From: Adiantum capillus-veneris
Taxonomy: Eukaryota; Streptophyta; Polypodiopsida; Polypodiales; Pteridaceae
Direction of reading: 5' to 3'
NCBI GenBank assembly: GCA_014529385.2
Contig: CM043969.1
Span: 69,328,676 to 69,392,675 of the forward strand
Length of the DNA: 64,000 bases
A model generated the notes under the pieces. The model was not told the origin of the DNA. It searched no databases and was given only the letters and a program-made list of their open reading frames with translations. The translations under genes were made by a program, and so were the position numbers. Positions 35,316 through 46,424 of this stretch are shown piece after piece. Every line of letters begins with the position of its first letter. The first letter of the stretch is position 1.

Positions 35316-35570
35316 GCAAATGTACAAATGTTTAAAATGAACAAAGATTTTGTCTTATAAGACTCTCTTTTTCTTTATTGTGCACAAATGTTAAGTAGTA
35401 TGCATGCTTAGAATCATGTTTGTAAGATGACGTCTCCCAAACACCAAGTAGAGCTTGTCACTTGATCGTGGAAGATTGATAGGACTAATGCAGAGACATG
35501 CTTACGGCAGCTTAGGCTCTCAAGCGCCAAAAGGATTTGTCATCCATTCTGGAACGATGCTGTAGGGTAA

Positions 35571-35740
35571 GATAGGGATCCTCTACCCGCTAGAAAAAAG
35601 ACTAATGAATAGGCTTTATCTTCTCTACCCCATAGTCGAGGACGACTATGGGGTAGAGAAGATAGGGATCCTCTACCCGCTAGAAAAAGGACTAATGAAT
35701 AGGCTTTATCTTCTCTACCCCATAGTCGAGGACGACTATG
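35571..35740 (+). repeat. 90-bp tandem duplication before the Gypsy-D1 polypurine tract
   Basis: The unit starting gatagggatcctctacc at 35571 recurs at 35661 with one visible mismatch over 80 bp. The unit junction contains the perfect hairpin at 35620-35661. Confidence 0.92.
35620..35661. repeat. Perfect hairpin, 19-bp arms, 4-base loop
   Basis: Arms 35620-35638 (cttctctaccccatagtcg) and 35643-35661 are exact reverse complements around agga. It lies about 80 bp upstream of the polypurine tract. The second tandem unit carries only the left arm. Confidence 0.93.
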
Positions 35741-35742
35741 AT

Positions 35743-35758
35743 TTCAAGAGAGAGGTAA
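35743..35758 (+). promoter_or_regulatory. Gypsy-D1 polypurine tract
   Basis: The purine run aagagagaggtaa immediately precedes the 3' LTR. Confidence 0.8.
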
Positions 35759-36126
35759 TGTCATAATAACTAATATCTAATTCTCCTAGATGATTTTCTC
35801 ATGTTAAACTAATCATTTAATATGGGGAAGTGGCAGGGGAGAAAAAACTAGAATATTGGTTAAGCTGGCAGACCAGCCGTAGTAGGGATCCAAAGGAGGG
35901 AAAATAGGGATCTAAAGGGGGGGCCATCTGCAAAAGAGAAATATGCAACAATGGGCTTCAAAGACCCTAAGGTTCAACCCATTAAGACTTCCAAAATGCT
36001 AAGGTTCCAAAATTCAAAGGTTGTTTCCAATGGTCAAGCTTAGTGAAATTGGATGCTTTGTGAGTGTACACAAAAGCCTTCAAGAGTCCTACATAGGAGG
36101 GGGCGAGTCCTGTAAGTAGGGGATGA

Positions 36127-36213
<87 letters not shown>

Positions 36214-37460
36214 GCTCCCTTTACACAAAGGGAATAGGGGACACATGAGAGAGAAACACACACACACTCACAAGATCCCTTTACACAAAGGGAATAGGGG
36301 ACACATGTCAGCTCCCTAGTCCAGTTGCCCACAAGGTGCACTCAGATCCTATTGGATGGCCATAGAGGTGGACCAATGGAAATTAGGCTAGAGTAAATCT
36401 AGTTTAATACATTTAAAAACACTTGATAAAAGAATCAATAAGAATTAAGCTCTCTAGAATACTATTGGATAGTCTCCCAAGGGGTCCAATGAGTATTCAG
36501 CAGCACAATGGCTTGCCTGATTCCTATTGGCCAAAAGTAAAAGGGGTCCAATGAGAGATTAGTTGCATTATTTAATTACCTAAAGCTCTCACAAAAGGAT
36601 AAAGGGGGACACATGTCACAAGACTATCACTTATTCTTCTTAAACCCTATTGGCTAAGCTTGGAGAGGTCCAATGGGAAGCCAACAAGAGGATTTAGCAA
36701 GAGGGGTCGACCAAGAGAGAGAGGGGGCTGATTTTTTAAAGGCATTATCACACACACACACACACTCACACACTCACACAATCTCATGTGTGGAGCAAGA
36801 AGACTCTCTCTCTCTCTCTCCTTGTGAAGCTTTAATGGAAAGCTCATCATCTACTCCAAGCTTGTGAGAAGGGAGGCCTACACCAACACTCTTGTCTTTG
36901 TGATGCGAATCCAACCAAGAGCCAAGCTTCAGTGCATGCTCATCTCCTGTACCATGCTAATTACTAAGCTATGCTAACATTTTATGAGTGATCATGTGAG
37001 GATATATACTTCTTTCTCGTAAGACTACTCCTTCTTCCTCTCAATCTACTCTCATACCCCGCTAGCTCTCACCATCTTTGAAGGTGTGCGAGGTCTCGGG
37101 TCTGAGACTGTGAGGGAATTGATGTTGTTTTTTATAAGTGTGCGCATGGTGCTTGAAGATTCCATCTTCATTGCAACATCAAGTTATTGAAGGAACACAA
37201 AGTATTGTATTGTAAAATGTCTCCCTTGATGGGGGAAACCTATAATACAAAGCCTTTTGGAGGGGTGACCGGCTCCATGTAAATCCGGTCCTCAACTGTT
37301 GTCAATCTCTCTTTTAAGGTATTGTTCAGCCTATCTAACTAGGTGTTATGCTTTTTGTTGCTCTCTCACTCTTGCTATGCTCATTAGGAATCTATTTTAA
37401 TGAAACTATGTCTATGCTATTTTCTGCTACACACAAGTTTCTAGGCCATTAAATGTTACA
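35759..37460 (+). repeat. Gypsy-D1 3' LTR (1702 bp)
   Basis: Matches the 5' LTR at both ends. It differs by an 86-bp (CA)n tract (36127-36212) and an extra duplication of about 70 bp (around 36213-36300) that repeats the ccctttacacaaagggaata segment. Confidence 0.95.
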
Positions 37461-37465
37461 CTTTG

Positions 37466-37546
37466 GAACCACTATCTAAGGCTTCCTTACTTGTTTTAAA
37501 ATGTATTCACGATGCTGAGGCATTGATGCTCTTATGAAAGCATCTC

Positions 37547-37612
<66 letters not shown>

Positions 37613-37615
37613 GCA

Positions 37616-37646
<31 letters not shown>

Positions 37647-37748
37647 CACGCTCCTTTGCTCCCCTCTCTCATAGCCTGTCTTGTGCCGCCTCCTGCATGG
37701 AAAATTTTGCCCTTTTTTTAGCCACCTGGACTTTTTGGCCTTTATCCC
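37466..37748. repeat. Microsatellite spacer: (CA)n then (CGCA)n
   Basis: CA units run from 37549 to about 37608 and change into a GCAC tetranucleotide tract to 37636. The remaining sequence shows nothing recognisable. Confidence 0.85.
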
Positions 37749-38765
37749 AACCATCCTTTGGAAACTTCAAACACTCAATCTTAACCAAAATAAAATCTTC
37801 ACAAGCATGCTTAAAATGTGCTTCAAGAGTTGTCAAACAAGCAACCATATCAATTTTGCAAACGTAGCAAACTGGCAAAATTTGGATGACCACAGTGCAT
37901 GCCAATGTTTTGCATGTGAAACAGCCTTTGAATCCACAATTGAATTTGCAAAATTTTGCTTACACTTTTCATACAAAGTGAGATTATATAGACCACAACA
38001 CAAAATGATAGATGCAACAATTTCATCATGAAAAGTGAGATCCTAAATTGTACATCTGTCTCATCCACCAATTTGACAACAAGACTAAGTCTTGCAAGTG
38101 TAGATACAATTAGAAGGTTCTCTTTGATCCTTGGTACATAAAGTGCATCAACAAGTATGAAAAAGAATAGCCATTCGCAGTAGTTAGCACACTCTTTCAA
38201 CTCCTTGACCATATTTGTTGGCATAATTGAACATATTCCCATGAGGGACAGACTCGAGAGAGGTAAACAAGTCACTATGTGATGTAATGTGCTTTGTAGC
38301 ACCACTATGAAAGTACCACATATGTGAATCTACAACAACTAACATACATGCTTCATGGACATAGGGATCATAAGTACACTCACTAAATGCCCACTCTGCA
38401 TCTACATCAACATCACAATCTCCTTTCCTTGAAGATTCTACAATAGTTGCACTTGTAGTGGATCTAGCCTCTTTCTTCTTGGCCTTTTTTGCCTCAACTT
38501 AGGACATTGCTTTATCAAGTGATCATTAACCTTGCAATAATGGCAACACATCTTCTTCTTGCCTTTTTCACCAGAATTTCCAGACAAGATGCTCCCAGTA
38601 GAAGCATTAGGAACAGATGATTTGCCACTCACTCAAGAACCATGAGAACTGGCTACTATTCTTTCTTAACAGTGACTCTTGCAATAGCAATGTGCATAAT
38701 GCATCAAACTTGAGAGCTTGAGGGGTTCCTTGGATCATAAGTCTCCTTGTACTAGCAAAAGTCTA
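37749..38765 (-). pseudogene. Copia-A3, distal half (Gag end, protease, integrase start)
   Basis: On the minus strand from 38765: end of UBN2 Gag (RLMIQGTP, FDALCTLLLQESL), zinc knuckle CHYCKVNDHLIKQC near 38555-38515, protease region in broken frames (STLHHIVTCLPL; FILVDALYVPRIKENLLIVS near 38160-38100) and integrase zinc region (ACEDFILVKIECLKFPKDGW). Similarity to Copia-A1 ends near 37749, so it is 3'-truncated. Its 5' half lies at 46425-47557; the two parts join exactly in the Gag codons interrupted by Copia-B1. Confidence 0.87.
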
Positions 38766-38770
38766 GTAAG
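38766..38770. repeat. Target duplication gtaag, left copy
   Basis: Identical to 46420-46424 and immediately adjacent to the Copia-B1 LTRs. Confidence 0.9.
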
Positions 38771-38962
38771 TGAAGGAGTACGAGCGGAAGTGCGACGCGA
38801 GAGAGAGTGCGAGAAGAAGAGCACGACGATATGGTGAACTCGCTCTACTGTAATGTGTAGAGCATAGTGAGTTCTTATTAGGTTTTTACAAAAGAATATG
38901 TGTACATACCTGGTGGCCCGCCCACTTACCTGGGCGACCACATTGGGCTTTATACCCCAACA
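38771..38962 (-). repeat. Copia-B1 3' LTR
   Basis: Minus strand begins TGTTGGGGTATAAAGCCC and ends GTACTCCTTCA. The polypurine tract AAGTGGGAGGT (minus strand) is at 38963-38973. Confidence 0.94.
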
Positions 38963-39051
38963 ACCTCCCACTTAAAGTCCAATGTGGTACTTTAAGTGTG
39001 AGAGAAGCTACTATACAAGCTAATATACAAGAGATGTAGAGAAGTGATGTA

Positions 39052-39812
39052 CTACCCTACACCTAACTGCTTGCGAAAATACGCAAAGCTCTCTGAGGGA
39101 AGTCCTTTTGTAAGTAGATCAACAGGATTTTCTGTGGTGTGAACTTTGACTAGCTGAAGTTGCTTATCCTCGAGCATTTCCTTGATGAAATGATACTTCA
39201 CATCCACATGCTTTGTCTTTGAGTGATAAACTGGATTGCGAGCCAATTGTATAGCACTTTGACTATCACAATATAACACAGGCATCTCTTCTTTGATTCC
39301 CAAATCTGTTACTAGTCGATTAAGCCAAATTGATTCTTTGCATGCCTCTGATGCTGCAACATATTCAGCCTCTGTAGTAGACTGAGTAACACAATCTTGT
39401 AATCTAGAACGCCATGATACTGCTCCACCAGCCAATGTAAAGACATACCCTGACGTAGACCTTCGGTTGTCTAAGTCACCTGCATAATCTGAGTCTGTAA
39501 AACCCTTTACACTTAGCTCCTGACTCCCATAGCATTTACGCATACTCTTTGTAGCTTTCAGGTATCTCAATATTCCTTTCACTGCCTCCCAATGTTTCTT
39601 GCCTGGGTTTGACATGTATCGACTTACTACTCCCACTGCAAATGCAATGTCTGGGCGAGTAGAAATCATTGCATACATCAAACTACCCACTGCAGACGCA
39701 TATGGAATCTTATCCATTTCAGCTTGTTCTTCCTCAGACACAGGACAATCTTGTTTGCTAAGTTTCACATATGGTGGCAATGGAACACTCAGTGCCTTTC
39801 CCTTCTCATTTA
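39052..39812 (-). pseudogene. gag-pol: Copia-B1 RT end and RNase H
   Basis: The minus-strand frame from about 39812 reads EKGKALSVPLPPYVKLSKQD, the post-RT linker, then YASAVGSLMYAMISTRPDIA and the RNase H (GFTDSDYAGDLDNRRSTSGY, TEAEYVAASEACKESIWL, LYCDSQSAIQLARNP, NPVDLLTKGL) to a stop at 39052. Key acidic residues are all there. It is separated from the rest of pol (41940 onward) by the Copia-C chimera. The frame is clean, so the insertion may be what first broke this half. Confidence 0.9.
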
Positions 39813-40078
39813 TGGAGCATTTGCAGTTGGGGTTGTCAGTCGTTTGTTGACTGATGATGGCATAGTGCACGAGGGAGATATGCAGGTATTGCGTACATAC
39901 TTGCAGTACGTGTGCGGTACGTCTGGTGGTGTATGGACTTACACGGGAGCAGGACAGCCGGATGCACACGATCACAGCCAGCCAGTGGGCATCGGTTGAG
40001 AGCGGTTTTCTCTCGCCTTTTGTAGTCTTTAGACTAGGTTCTCTTGCTTAAAGGCACAGTCGTCTTTAAGTGGGAGGT

Positions 40079-40224
40079 TGTTGGGGTATAGGCGCATGTG
40101 CCTTGCCCGGCCGCCCAGAGTCTGGGCGCCCACTGACTTGTATACCTTATACATAACATAAGTGTATAGAGGGCTGCTCACTCTTTGAGTCTCCCCACCC
40201 ATATCTGTGTTGTGTGTCTCCTTT
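40079..40224 (+). repeat. Copia-C LTR, plus strand, 3'-truncated
   Basis: Starts tgttggggtataggcgc right after a polypurine tract (aagtgggaggt, 40068-40078). It matches the reverse complement of 41417-41588 and is cut at gtgtctcctt. Confidence 0.85.
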
Positions 40225-40463
40225 GAGACCTGCCAGTAAACAGACTCAACCAGATGCAAACAAATCGTAGACATGGCTAACTCATCAAGATCCTGCCAAT
40301 CATCATCACGCATAGAATTGGGCTTTGCCGATAAACCATGCAAGGGTTTATCCTGTCCCAAATCCGCCAATGCAACAAACATATGTTCCTTCCAAGCAAC
40401 AAAATCTACACCATCAAACTGTGTCAGACCATAACGTTGGAAGTCAAATGAAAAATCAGCCAT
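40219..40463 (-). pseudogene. gag: Copia-C Gag, first 80 codons
   Basis: Starts at the ATG (40463, minus) with MADFSFDFQRYGLTQFDGVD then FVAWKEHMFVALADLGQDKP, a copia Gag start. DDWQDLDELAMSTICLHLVE parallels Copia-B1 Gag (DEWSEMDELALSTIMLTLAE). It is cut after VYWQVSKE by the inverted LTR piece. Confidence 0.82.
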
Positions 40464-41400
40464 AATGCTTGCAAAAGAGCAACCAACAATGAGTAGCAAA
40501 TGTCAACCAAATCAGCCCTAAACTGGCTCGAATCGCATCAACAAAAGTCTGCAAATATGGCTCAAAACTTGATGCATAAGCAAACGCCAAAAGATTTGCA
40601 ATCCGGAAACTTGATCAATGGGAAAACAATGCTCTCAAGGGAGCTTACCGGCACTTGAAAGTGCTCGCCAAAATGCATGTATAATGGGCATCAACCATGC
40701 GCGATAACCATATGCAAACCATCCGCAAAGACCATGAATCCAAGCACAAAATCACTGCCAAAGTATTTTGTGAAAACCAGTGAAAGAAGCTCCACCTGTG
40801 TGCTCCAAAAAACTGGGTCTCTCAAGAGACCGCCTCGATGGTGTGTAAACGCCTCCGTACTTCGTTGCCCAAGTCTACCAAAAAACCCTCAAACCACAAG
40901 CTTAACACAAGCTGCAATTGCATCTTCAACTCAGAATTTATGCACTCAACATCAAGCATCTCCCGTGCTTCCAAAAGTGCATCAAACTCGCACACAATGC
41001 GACAACAGAAAATCTGGAATTTCTGTATACAGTCAGTCTGAGATGAATATCAGCAAAACGGTGAGGAATTTGCAAAAAGTTTCTTCTGCAAAGTTGTAGA
41101 CCACGTCGAAACGGATGGGAGAATAGGTCGGAATTCTCAGATCTGCATTCTACAAGGAGAAAAACGAATCTGAAAACAGTGCTGCTGCGCACACTGTTTT
41201 AGGGCAGCACCTTCACTTACACACAATCTTCCACACTCCTTTCTGAGCTTCCACAAGAGCATACATCACTCTCAACTGAGCTCACAAGCTGCCATTGCAT
41301 TCTCACAAAGCTTCCAAGCTTTCTTAATCTCTCTACCGTTGAGAGAGAGCGAGCTATCGCCTCGAAGCTCTCAAAGCCGTCGTGCTCTCCGCGGTCACCA
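40464..41400 (-). other. Copia-C leader
   Basis: The 0.9-kb stretch between the primer site (41401-41415) and the Gag start. Longer open frames on either strand lack any conserved motif. Confidence 0.65.
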
Positions 41401-41415
41401 TAGCTCTGATACCAA
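41401..41415 (-). promoter_or_regulatory. Copia-C primer binding site
   Basis: Minus strand reads TTGGTATCAGAGCTA next to the CTTCA end of the LTR. Confidence 0.85.
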
Positions 41416-41416
41416 T

Positions 41417-41588
41417 TGAAGGGGATCGGGGAGCACCACAGACAGAGAGTGAGAGAGAGAGAAGGAGACACACAACACAGATATGGGTGGGGAGACTCAA
41501 AGAGTGAGCAGCCCCCTATACAGTTATGCTATGTATAAGGTATACAAGTCAGTGGGCGCCCAGACTTTGGGCGGCCGGGCAAGGCACA
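41417..41588 (-). repeat. Copia-C 5' LTR, minus strand, truncated at its 5' end
   Basis: Reverse-complement match to 40079-40224; about the first 19 bases of the LTR are missing where it joins the plus-strand RT fragment. Confidence 0.83.
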
Positions 41589-41591
41589 GGT

Positions 41592-41890
41592 CCATAAATT
41601 CCACAAGTTTATGCTTTCTCAAGGATACAAACGTAGTGAGTTCGATCACGGTCTATATACAAAGAAGGCTAAGGATGGTAGTTGGTTGATCCTTATTTTG
41701 TATGTGGATGACATGTTGATTGCTGGCAAGCACTTGGAAGAAATTTCAGCTTTGAAGTCAAAGATAACAAAATCGTTTGACATGAAAGACATGGGTGAGG
41801 CAAGTCATATACTTGGTATGCGCATTGAGAGGGACAGATCAAAGAAGTTGATTTGGTTATCTCAAAGAGAGTATATTGACAAGGTTTTGC
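41592..41890 (+). pseudogene. RT fragment, plus strand (inverted relative to Copia-B1 RT)
   Basis: Translates as HKFMLSQGYKRSEFDHGLYT and then ILYVDDMLIAGKHLEEISAL up to REYIDKVL. It is the inverted counterpart of 41977-42275, with amino-acid differences (G/C, H/Y, ITK/MAK, M/V, RE/TK), so it came from a relative rather than from a direct copy of this element. Confidence 0.88.
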
Positions 41891-41939
41891 TAAGTTTCAC
41901 ATATGGTGGCAATGGAACACTCAGTGCCTTTCCCTTGGA

Positions 41940-44086
41940 ACACTCAGTGCCTTTCCCTTCTCCATATTGAAACGTTGCAAAACCTTGTCAATATACTTTG
42001 TTTGAGATAACCAAATCAACTTCTTTGATCTGTCTCTCTCAATGCGCATACCAAGTATATGACTTGCCTCACCCACGTCTTTCATGTCAAACGATTTTGC
42101 CATCTTTGACTTCAAAGCTGAAATTTCTTCCAAGTACTTGCCAGCAATCAACATGTCATCCACATACAAAATAAGGATCAACCAACTACCATCCTTAGCC
42201 TTCTTTGTATATAGACAGTGATCGAACTCACTACGTTTGTAGCCTTGAGAAAGCATAAACTTGTGGAATTTATGGTACCATGCCCTCGGTGATTGTTTTA
42301 AGCCATAAAGACTCTTTAACAACTGGCATACCCAATCTTCCTTGCCTTTCTCAACAAACCCTTCTGGCTGCTGCATGGAAATTTCCACATCTAAATCACC
42401 ATGCAAGAACGCTGTCTTGACATCCATTTGGTGCAACACCAAATCTAATATGGCAACCAATGCAAGAAAGCATCTCAATGTAGTCATCTTGACCACCGGA
42501 GAGAAGACTTCATCAAAGTCAATGCCTTGTTCTTGCTTAAAGCCCTTGGCAACAAGCCTTGCTTTGTACTTTGGCTGACTATCATGAGCGGTGATCTTAT
42601 ACCTGTAAACCCATTTACAGGGTAGAGCCTTTTTGCCCCGTGGTAATTTAACTAGCTTCCATGTCTGGTTTTTATGCAGAGCTCTCATCTCTGACTGCAT
42701 GGCCAATTGCCAATTCCTGGAGTCCTTCATTTGCACTGCTTCCTTGTAACATGAAGGCTCATTGCAATCAGTCAACATGACATAATTCATAGATGGAACA
42801 AACCTATCAGGAGGTCGCGTGACACGTCCAAATCCTTGCTCCTCTTGAGCCCTGACATTTTGTCTTGCACGTGCCGGTCCATCTTCTTGGAAGACAACTC
42901 TTCTAATCTCCTCAACCCTCTCTGGTTTAGAATGATATTTGGATTCATTAAAGTGAACATCATTGCTGCGGACAACCTTTCTGGATTCGGGATCCCAAAG
43001 TCTGTACCCCATCTCACTAGAATTACCATAGCCTAGAAAGATGCACTTTCTACTCTTTGGCTCAAGTTTGTTCCTAAATTCCTTTGGAACGTGAGTATAT
43101 GCCTCATAGCCAAAGACTCTGAGATGCTTGTATGAGGGCATTTTGCCTGACCATACCATCTCTGGCACTGAATCCTTGTGCAAAACCTTGCTAGGAGATC
43201 TATTTACAAGATGAACAGCTGTTGATACAGCTTCAGCCCAAAACCCATTTGGCAGCTGTGCATTAGACAACATACTTCTGACCTTCTCTTGTATGGTCCT
43301 ATTCATCCTCTCAGCAACACCATTTTGAGGAGGATTGTAAGGAGCAGTAAGTTCACGCTTTATACCTTTTGACTCAAAAAAGTCCTGAAAGGCCTTTGAA
43401 ACATACTCTCCACCATTGTCAGTGCGTAAGCATTTAAGCTTGTTGCCACTCTGATTCTCCACAAGTGTCACAAACGTTTTGAAAACACTAAACACTTCAT
43501 CCTTGTGCTTGAGAAAGTAAACCCATACTTTCCTCGAGTAACCATCTTTAAATGTCATAAAGTATGAAGCTCCCCCTAGAGATAGGTTAGGCATAGGTCC
43601 ACACAAATCACTATGAACAAGTGCCAACTGTGTATCTCTTCTACTGCTTCTATGCTTATGTGGCTGCTGTGTTTGCTTACCATATAGACAATGTTCACAG
43701 AATTCAAAATCATTAAATGAAAAGCCAGGCAAATAACCAGAACGAGACAAGATTTCCATTCCCTTCTTAGACATATGTCCTAATCGGCTATGCCACAAAG
43801 AAACATTCGGCTGCTCGGTTACATTGATTACATTTTTAGAGACATTTGATACATAAATCATGTAAAGTCCTCCAGACTTTACTCCATGTGCTACTGTCAT
43901 AGAACCCTTGGATATCTTCCACATGTTCTGTCCAAAAGTGGTGACGTAGCCAGCATCATCAAGTAAACCTGTGCTGATCAAGCTCTTTGTAATTGCGGGA
44001 ACATGTCTCACATTCTTTAGCGTGAAAGAAGAGCCATTCTGAAACTTCAATTGAACATCTCCAACACCTAAGATCTCACATGTCTA
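41940..44086 (-). pseudogene. gag-pol: Copia-B1 integrase and reverse transcriptase
   Basis: A continuous minus-strand frame of about 700 codons. GAG-pre-integrase (LWHSRLGHMSKKGME, CLYGK) leads to the integrase triad Asp (HSDLCGP, codon starting 43609), Asp (RTDNGGEY, 43420) and Glu (GVAERMNRT, 43312), an exact DD35E spacing. RVT_2 follows with a normal motif A (HQMDVKTAFLHGD) and YVDDM at 42152-42166. The frame is open until about 41940, where the chimera interrupts it. A TAG at 44084-44086 separates it from the protease. All catalytic residues are intact. Confidence 0.93.
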
Positions 44087-45130
44087 CCCATTGCCTAGCC
44101 GAACATGATCTTTAGTGGTCAAATAAGAAGTAAACCACTCCTTGTTTGGAGACACATGAAGTGATGCCCCTGAGTCTATAATCCAGTCACTCAGTGCATT
44201 TCCATCAGATGCTGTAAGAAGAGCTGAGTCCATTGTATTCTTCAAGAAGTAGATGTCTCCTAACACTAGCCTGTCATCCTCTGCAACAGTGTTTGTCACA
44301 TTTATTTCTTGAATTTTCACTAAGGACTTGTTCTTCTCACCATGGTCTTCAGCTTTCTCTTTGCCTTTTTCTGCTTTCCATTCTCTGCAGTCTCTTTTCA
44401 TGTGACCCTTCTTGCCACAATGGTAGCATTCTATGTCACTCTTGCCTTTAGCACTGCGGGACTTGCTACGAGACTAATTCCTTTTTCCACCTTTGTACTT
44501 TTCTTTGGTCCTTCCCCTGACAACTAAGGCTGTTCCTTTGCCTTTGTCCATTGTCTTTCTATTGGTTTCTTCAGTAAGCAGACTTCCTTCTACACCTGCT
44601 ATGTTCAAACCATATGGAGGTGCAGAATTACTCAAAGCTGTGCGAAAAGTGTCGCAACTTTCCGGCAATGTGATCAACAGGAACATAGCTGTAACAGGTT
44701 CATCAAACTTGACACCTTGAGTTGACAACTGACTATAGATTGTGTTGAATTCATTCAGATGATTGGACATAGGTGTCCCTTCTTTCATCTTCAAGTCAAC
44801 AAGCTTCTTAAGCCAGTATACCTGTGAAGCTGCACTCTGCTTCTCATAAAGATCACTCAGCTTTAACCATGCTTGATAAGCCGACATCTCGTCTGCTACA
44901 TTGAAGTAAACGCTTTCTGCCAAAGTCAGCATAATGGTAGAAAGTGCCAATTCATCCATTTCGCTCCATTCATCTTCGTCCATATCTTCTGGTTTTATCC
45001 CCTTGAGCTTTATAGGTTTTATCTGCTTCTTTTGTACCAACACGTGCCAAATCTACTTCGTCCACAATGGGAAATTGGTTCCATCCAGCTTCTTGATATT
45101 GTAAAGAGCAGTGTCCTGTGATCCAGCCAT
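44087..45130 (-). pseudogene. gag-pol: Copia-B1 Gag and protease
   Basis: The likely start is the ATG at 45130 (MAGSQDTALYNIKKLDGTNF). Codon 26 is TAG (45053-45055). The UBN2 Gag (MDELALSTIMLTLAESVYFN, SAASQVYWLKKLVDLKMKEG) runs to a second TAG at 44474-44476; the CCHC knuckle CYHCGKKGHMKRDC is at 44387-44428 and the protease DWIIDSGASLHVSP has its Asp at 44174-44176. The register is the same as that of integrase and RT. Confidence 0.9.
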
Positions 45131-46211
45131 AGCTACGCTTCACAATAGTTTACTTTGCTGGGAAAAATTCGGCAGAGTTTCCCCTGTAAGATGACCTCTG
45201 AACGAATATCAACCTGTCAAATGAACCAAGAAAGCTTCAGATTCTGCAGAAATTTTGGCAGAGTCTCCTTTGTAAAATGGCTCTGGTGTACTAAAAACAG
45301 ACCAAAAAACAACTCAAAAAACACTGTCTCTCTGACACTGTAAGCTGCGGGTAAACTTGTCCTGCACCTGTACTGTCTCTCACTATCCTGTCACTGTCCT
45401 GTAAGCATAGACTGTGACAATGCCTCAACGGCAGTAAAGCAAAGATGCAAACCCAACTGTCTAACTCACAGTCAATACATCCTAGCTGCCTATCTAAGGG
45501 TGCTTGAGGGATCGCTCCAAGACCTGTATCACCGAAAGGATCTCAACATTCGAGAATCCCCCAGCTCAATAAAACCTCACTCGACCCTCAACAAAGGCTG
45601 TTGTAAATCTGACAATACATAGACTTCCCACAAAGTCATACATCAACAAATTTCCCACTATATGCTGTAACCGCTGCGGCGGTTGTTTGCTGCGTGACTC
45701 ACAGCCAACAAACCCTCAACAAACATACATCATCTCTGACAATACATCCCATGTGGAAGTACCTGCAATGTCAAGATGAAATCTGAAATATCAAGCAGCA
45801 AACACAAGCTACCTGATGAACTAGTGGATGTCGCCTACAGTCTGTGTGTAGATGTGTCCGTGTCGTATGTGACACGCCTCCAAGAACTGTGAGCCGTCCT
45901 TCGATGTGTAGACAGCCACAAATCAACACTTTGGGAGTGTCGATATCCTCAGCACCTGCAGTCGTAGGCCGAAAACCCCAAATTTGCAGAGTCGGATCTG
46001 CACCCGTCGAGACCACGTAGTCGAAAATGGCCTGCGCAGACCTTTGTCGAAGCCGAACGGTGGCCGAGATGACCTCAGAATGAAATTCTGACAACACCAA
46101 GCGCTTCGGGCTTACCCACGAGATTTGGGGCCGTGTCTTCGCTTGTCAAATTTCACTCCAGTCTGAGTTGGTGACTCTAGCCTCCTGCAGTGCTGCCCCG
46201 AGCCTCGATAT
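45131..46211 (-). other. Copia-B1 leader
   Basis: About 1.1 kb between the primer site and the Gag ATG; no coding feature is supported on either strand. Confidence 0.7.
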
Positions 46212-46226
46212 GAGCTCTGATACCAG
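46212..46226 (-). promoter_or_regulatory. Copia-B1 primer binding site
   Basis: Minus strand reads CTGGTATCAGAGCTC next to the LTR end; complementary to initiator tRNA-Met. Confidence 0.9.
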
Positions 46227-46227
46227 T

Positions 46228-46419
46228 TGAAGGAGTACGAGCGGAAGTGCAACGCGAGAGAGAGTGCGAGAAGAAGAGCACGACGATATGGTGAACTCGC
46301 TCTACTGTAATGTGTAGAGCATAGTGAGTTCTTATTAGGTTTTTACAAAAGAATATGTGTACATACCTGGCAGCCCGCCCACTTACCTGGGCGACCACGT
46401 TGGGCTTTATACCCCAACA
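46228..46419 (-). repeat. Copia-B1 5' LTR
   Basis: 192 bp, matching 38771-38962 with four differences by eye. The target duplication gtaag follows at 46420-46424. Confidence 0.94.
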
Positions 46420-46424
46420 GTAAG

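Larger units (their letters stand above)
39807..41936. mobile_element. Chimeric three-part Copia-C insertion with mixed strands
   Basis: Within the Copia-B1 pol, 2.1 kb of a related family (Copia-C) is inserted in three pieces: plus-strand 3' untranslated end plus LTR (39807-40224), minus-strand gag start, leader, primer site and LTR (40219-41588), and plus-strand RT fragment (about 41590-41890). The joints carry short shared sequences (ctcctt at 40219-40224; ttgc at 41887-41890). About 50 bp of target (39757-39806) recur at 41888-41936, followed by a further 23-bp repeat. No simple TSD is seen. Confidence 0.8.
38771..46419 (-). mobile_element. Copia-B1, nested in Copia-A3
   Basis: A minus-strand copia element with 192-bp LTRs (38771-38962 and 46228-46419; 4 differences by eye), a primer site, a polypurine tract and a perfect 5-bp duplication gtaag. 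The target is the Gag of Copia-A3. Without the internal Copia-C insertion (39807-41936) it would be about 5.5 kb. The gag-pol frame is one register throughout, broken only by three TAG codons and the insertion, so decay is recent. Confidence 0.95.

Noticed and set aside
40677-41099. 140-codon plus-strand frame
   Set aside because: It lies antisense in the Copia-C leader between PBS and Gag and has no motif.
41592-42275. Simple fold-back duplication of Copia-B1 RT
   Set aside because: The arms differ at several amino acids and the plus arm adjoins Copia-C LTR, so it derives from a related element and not from local copying.
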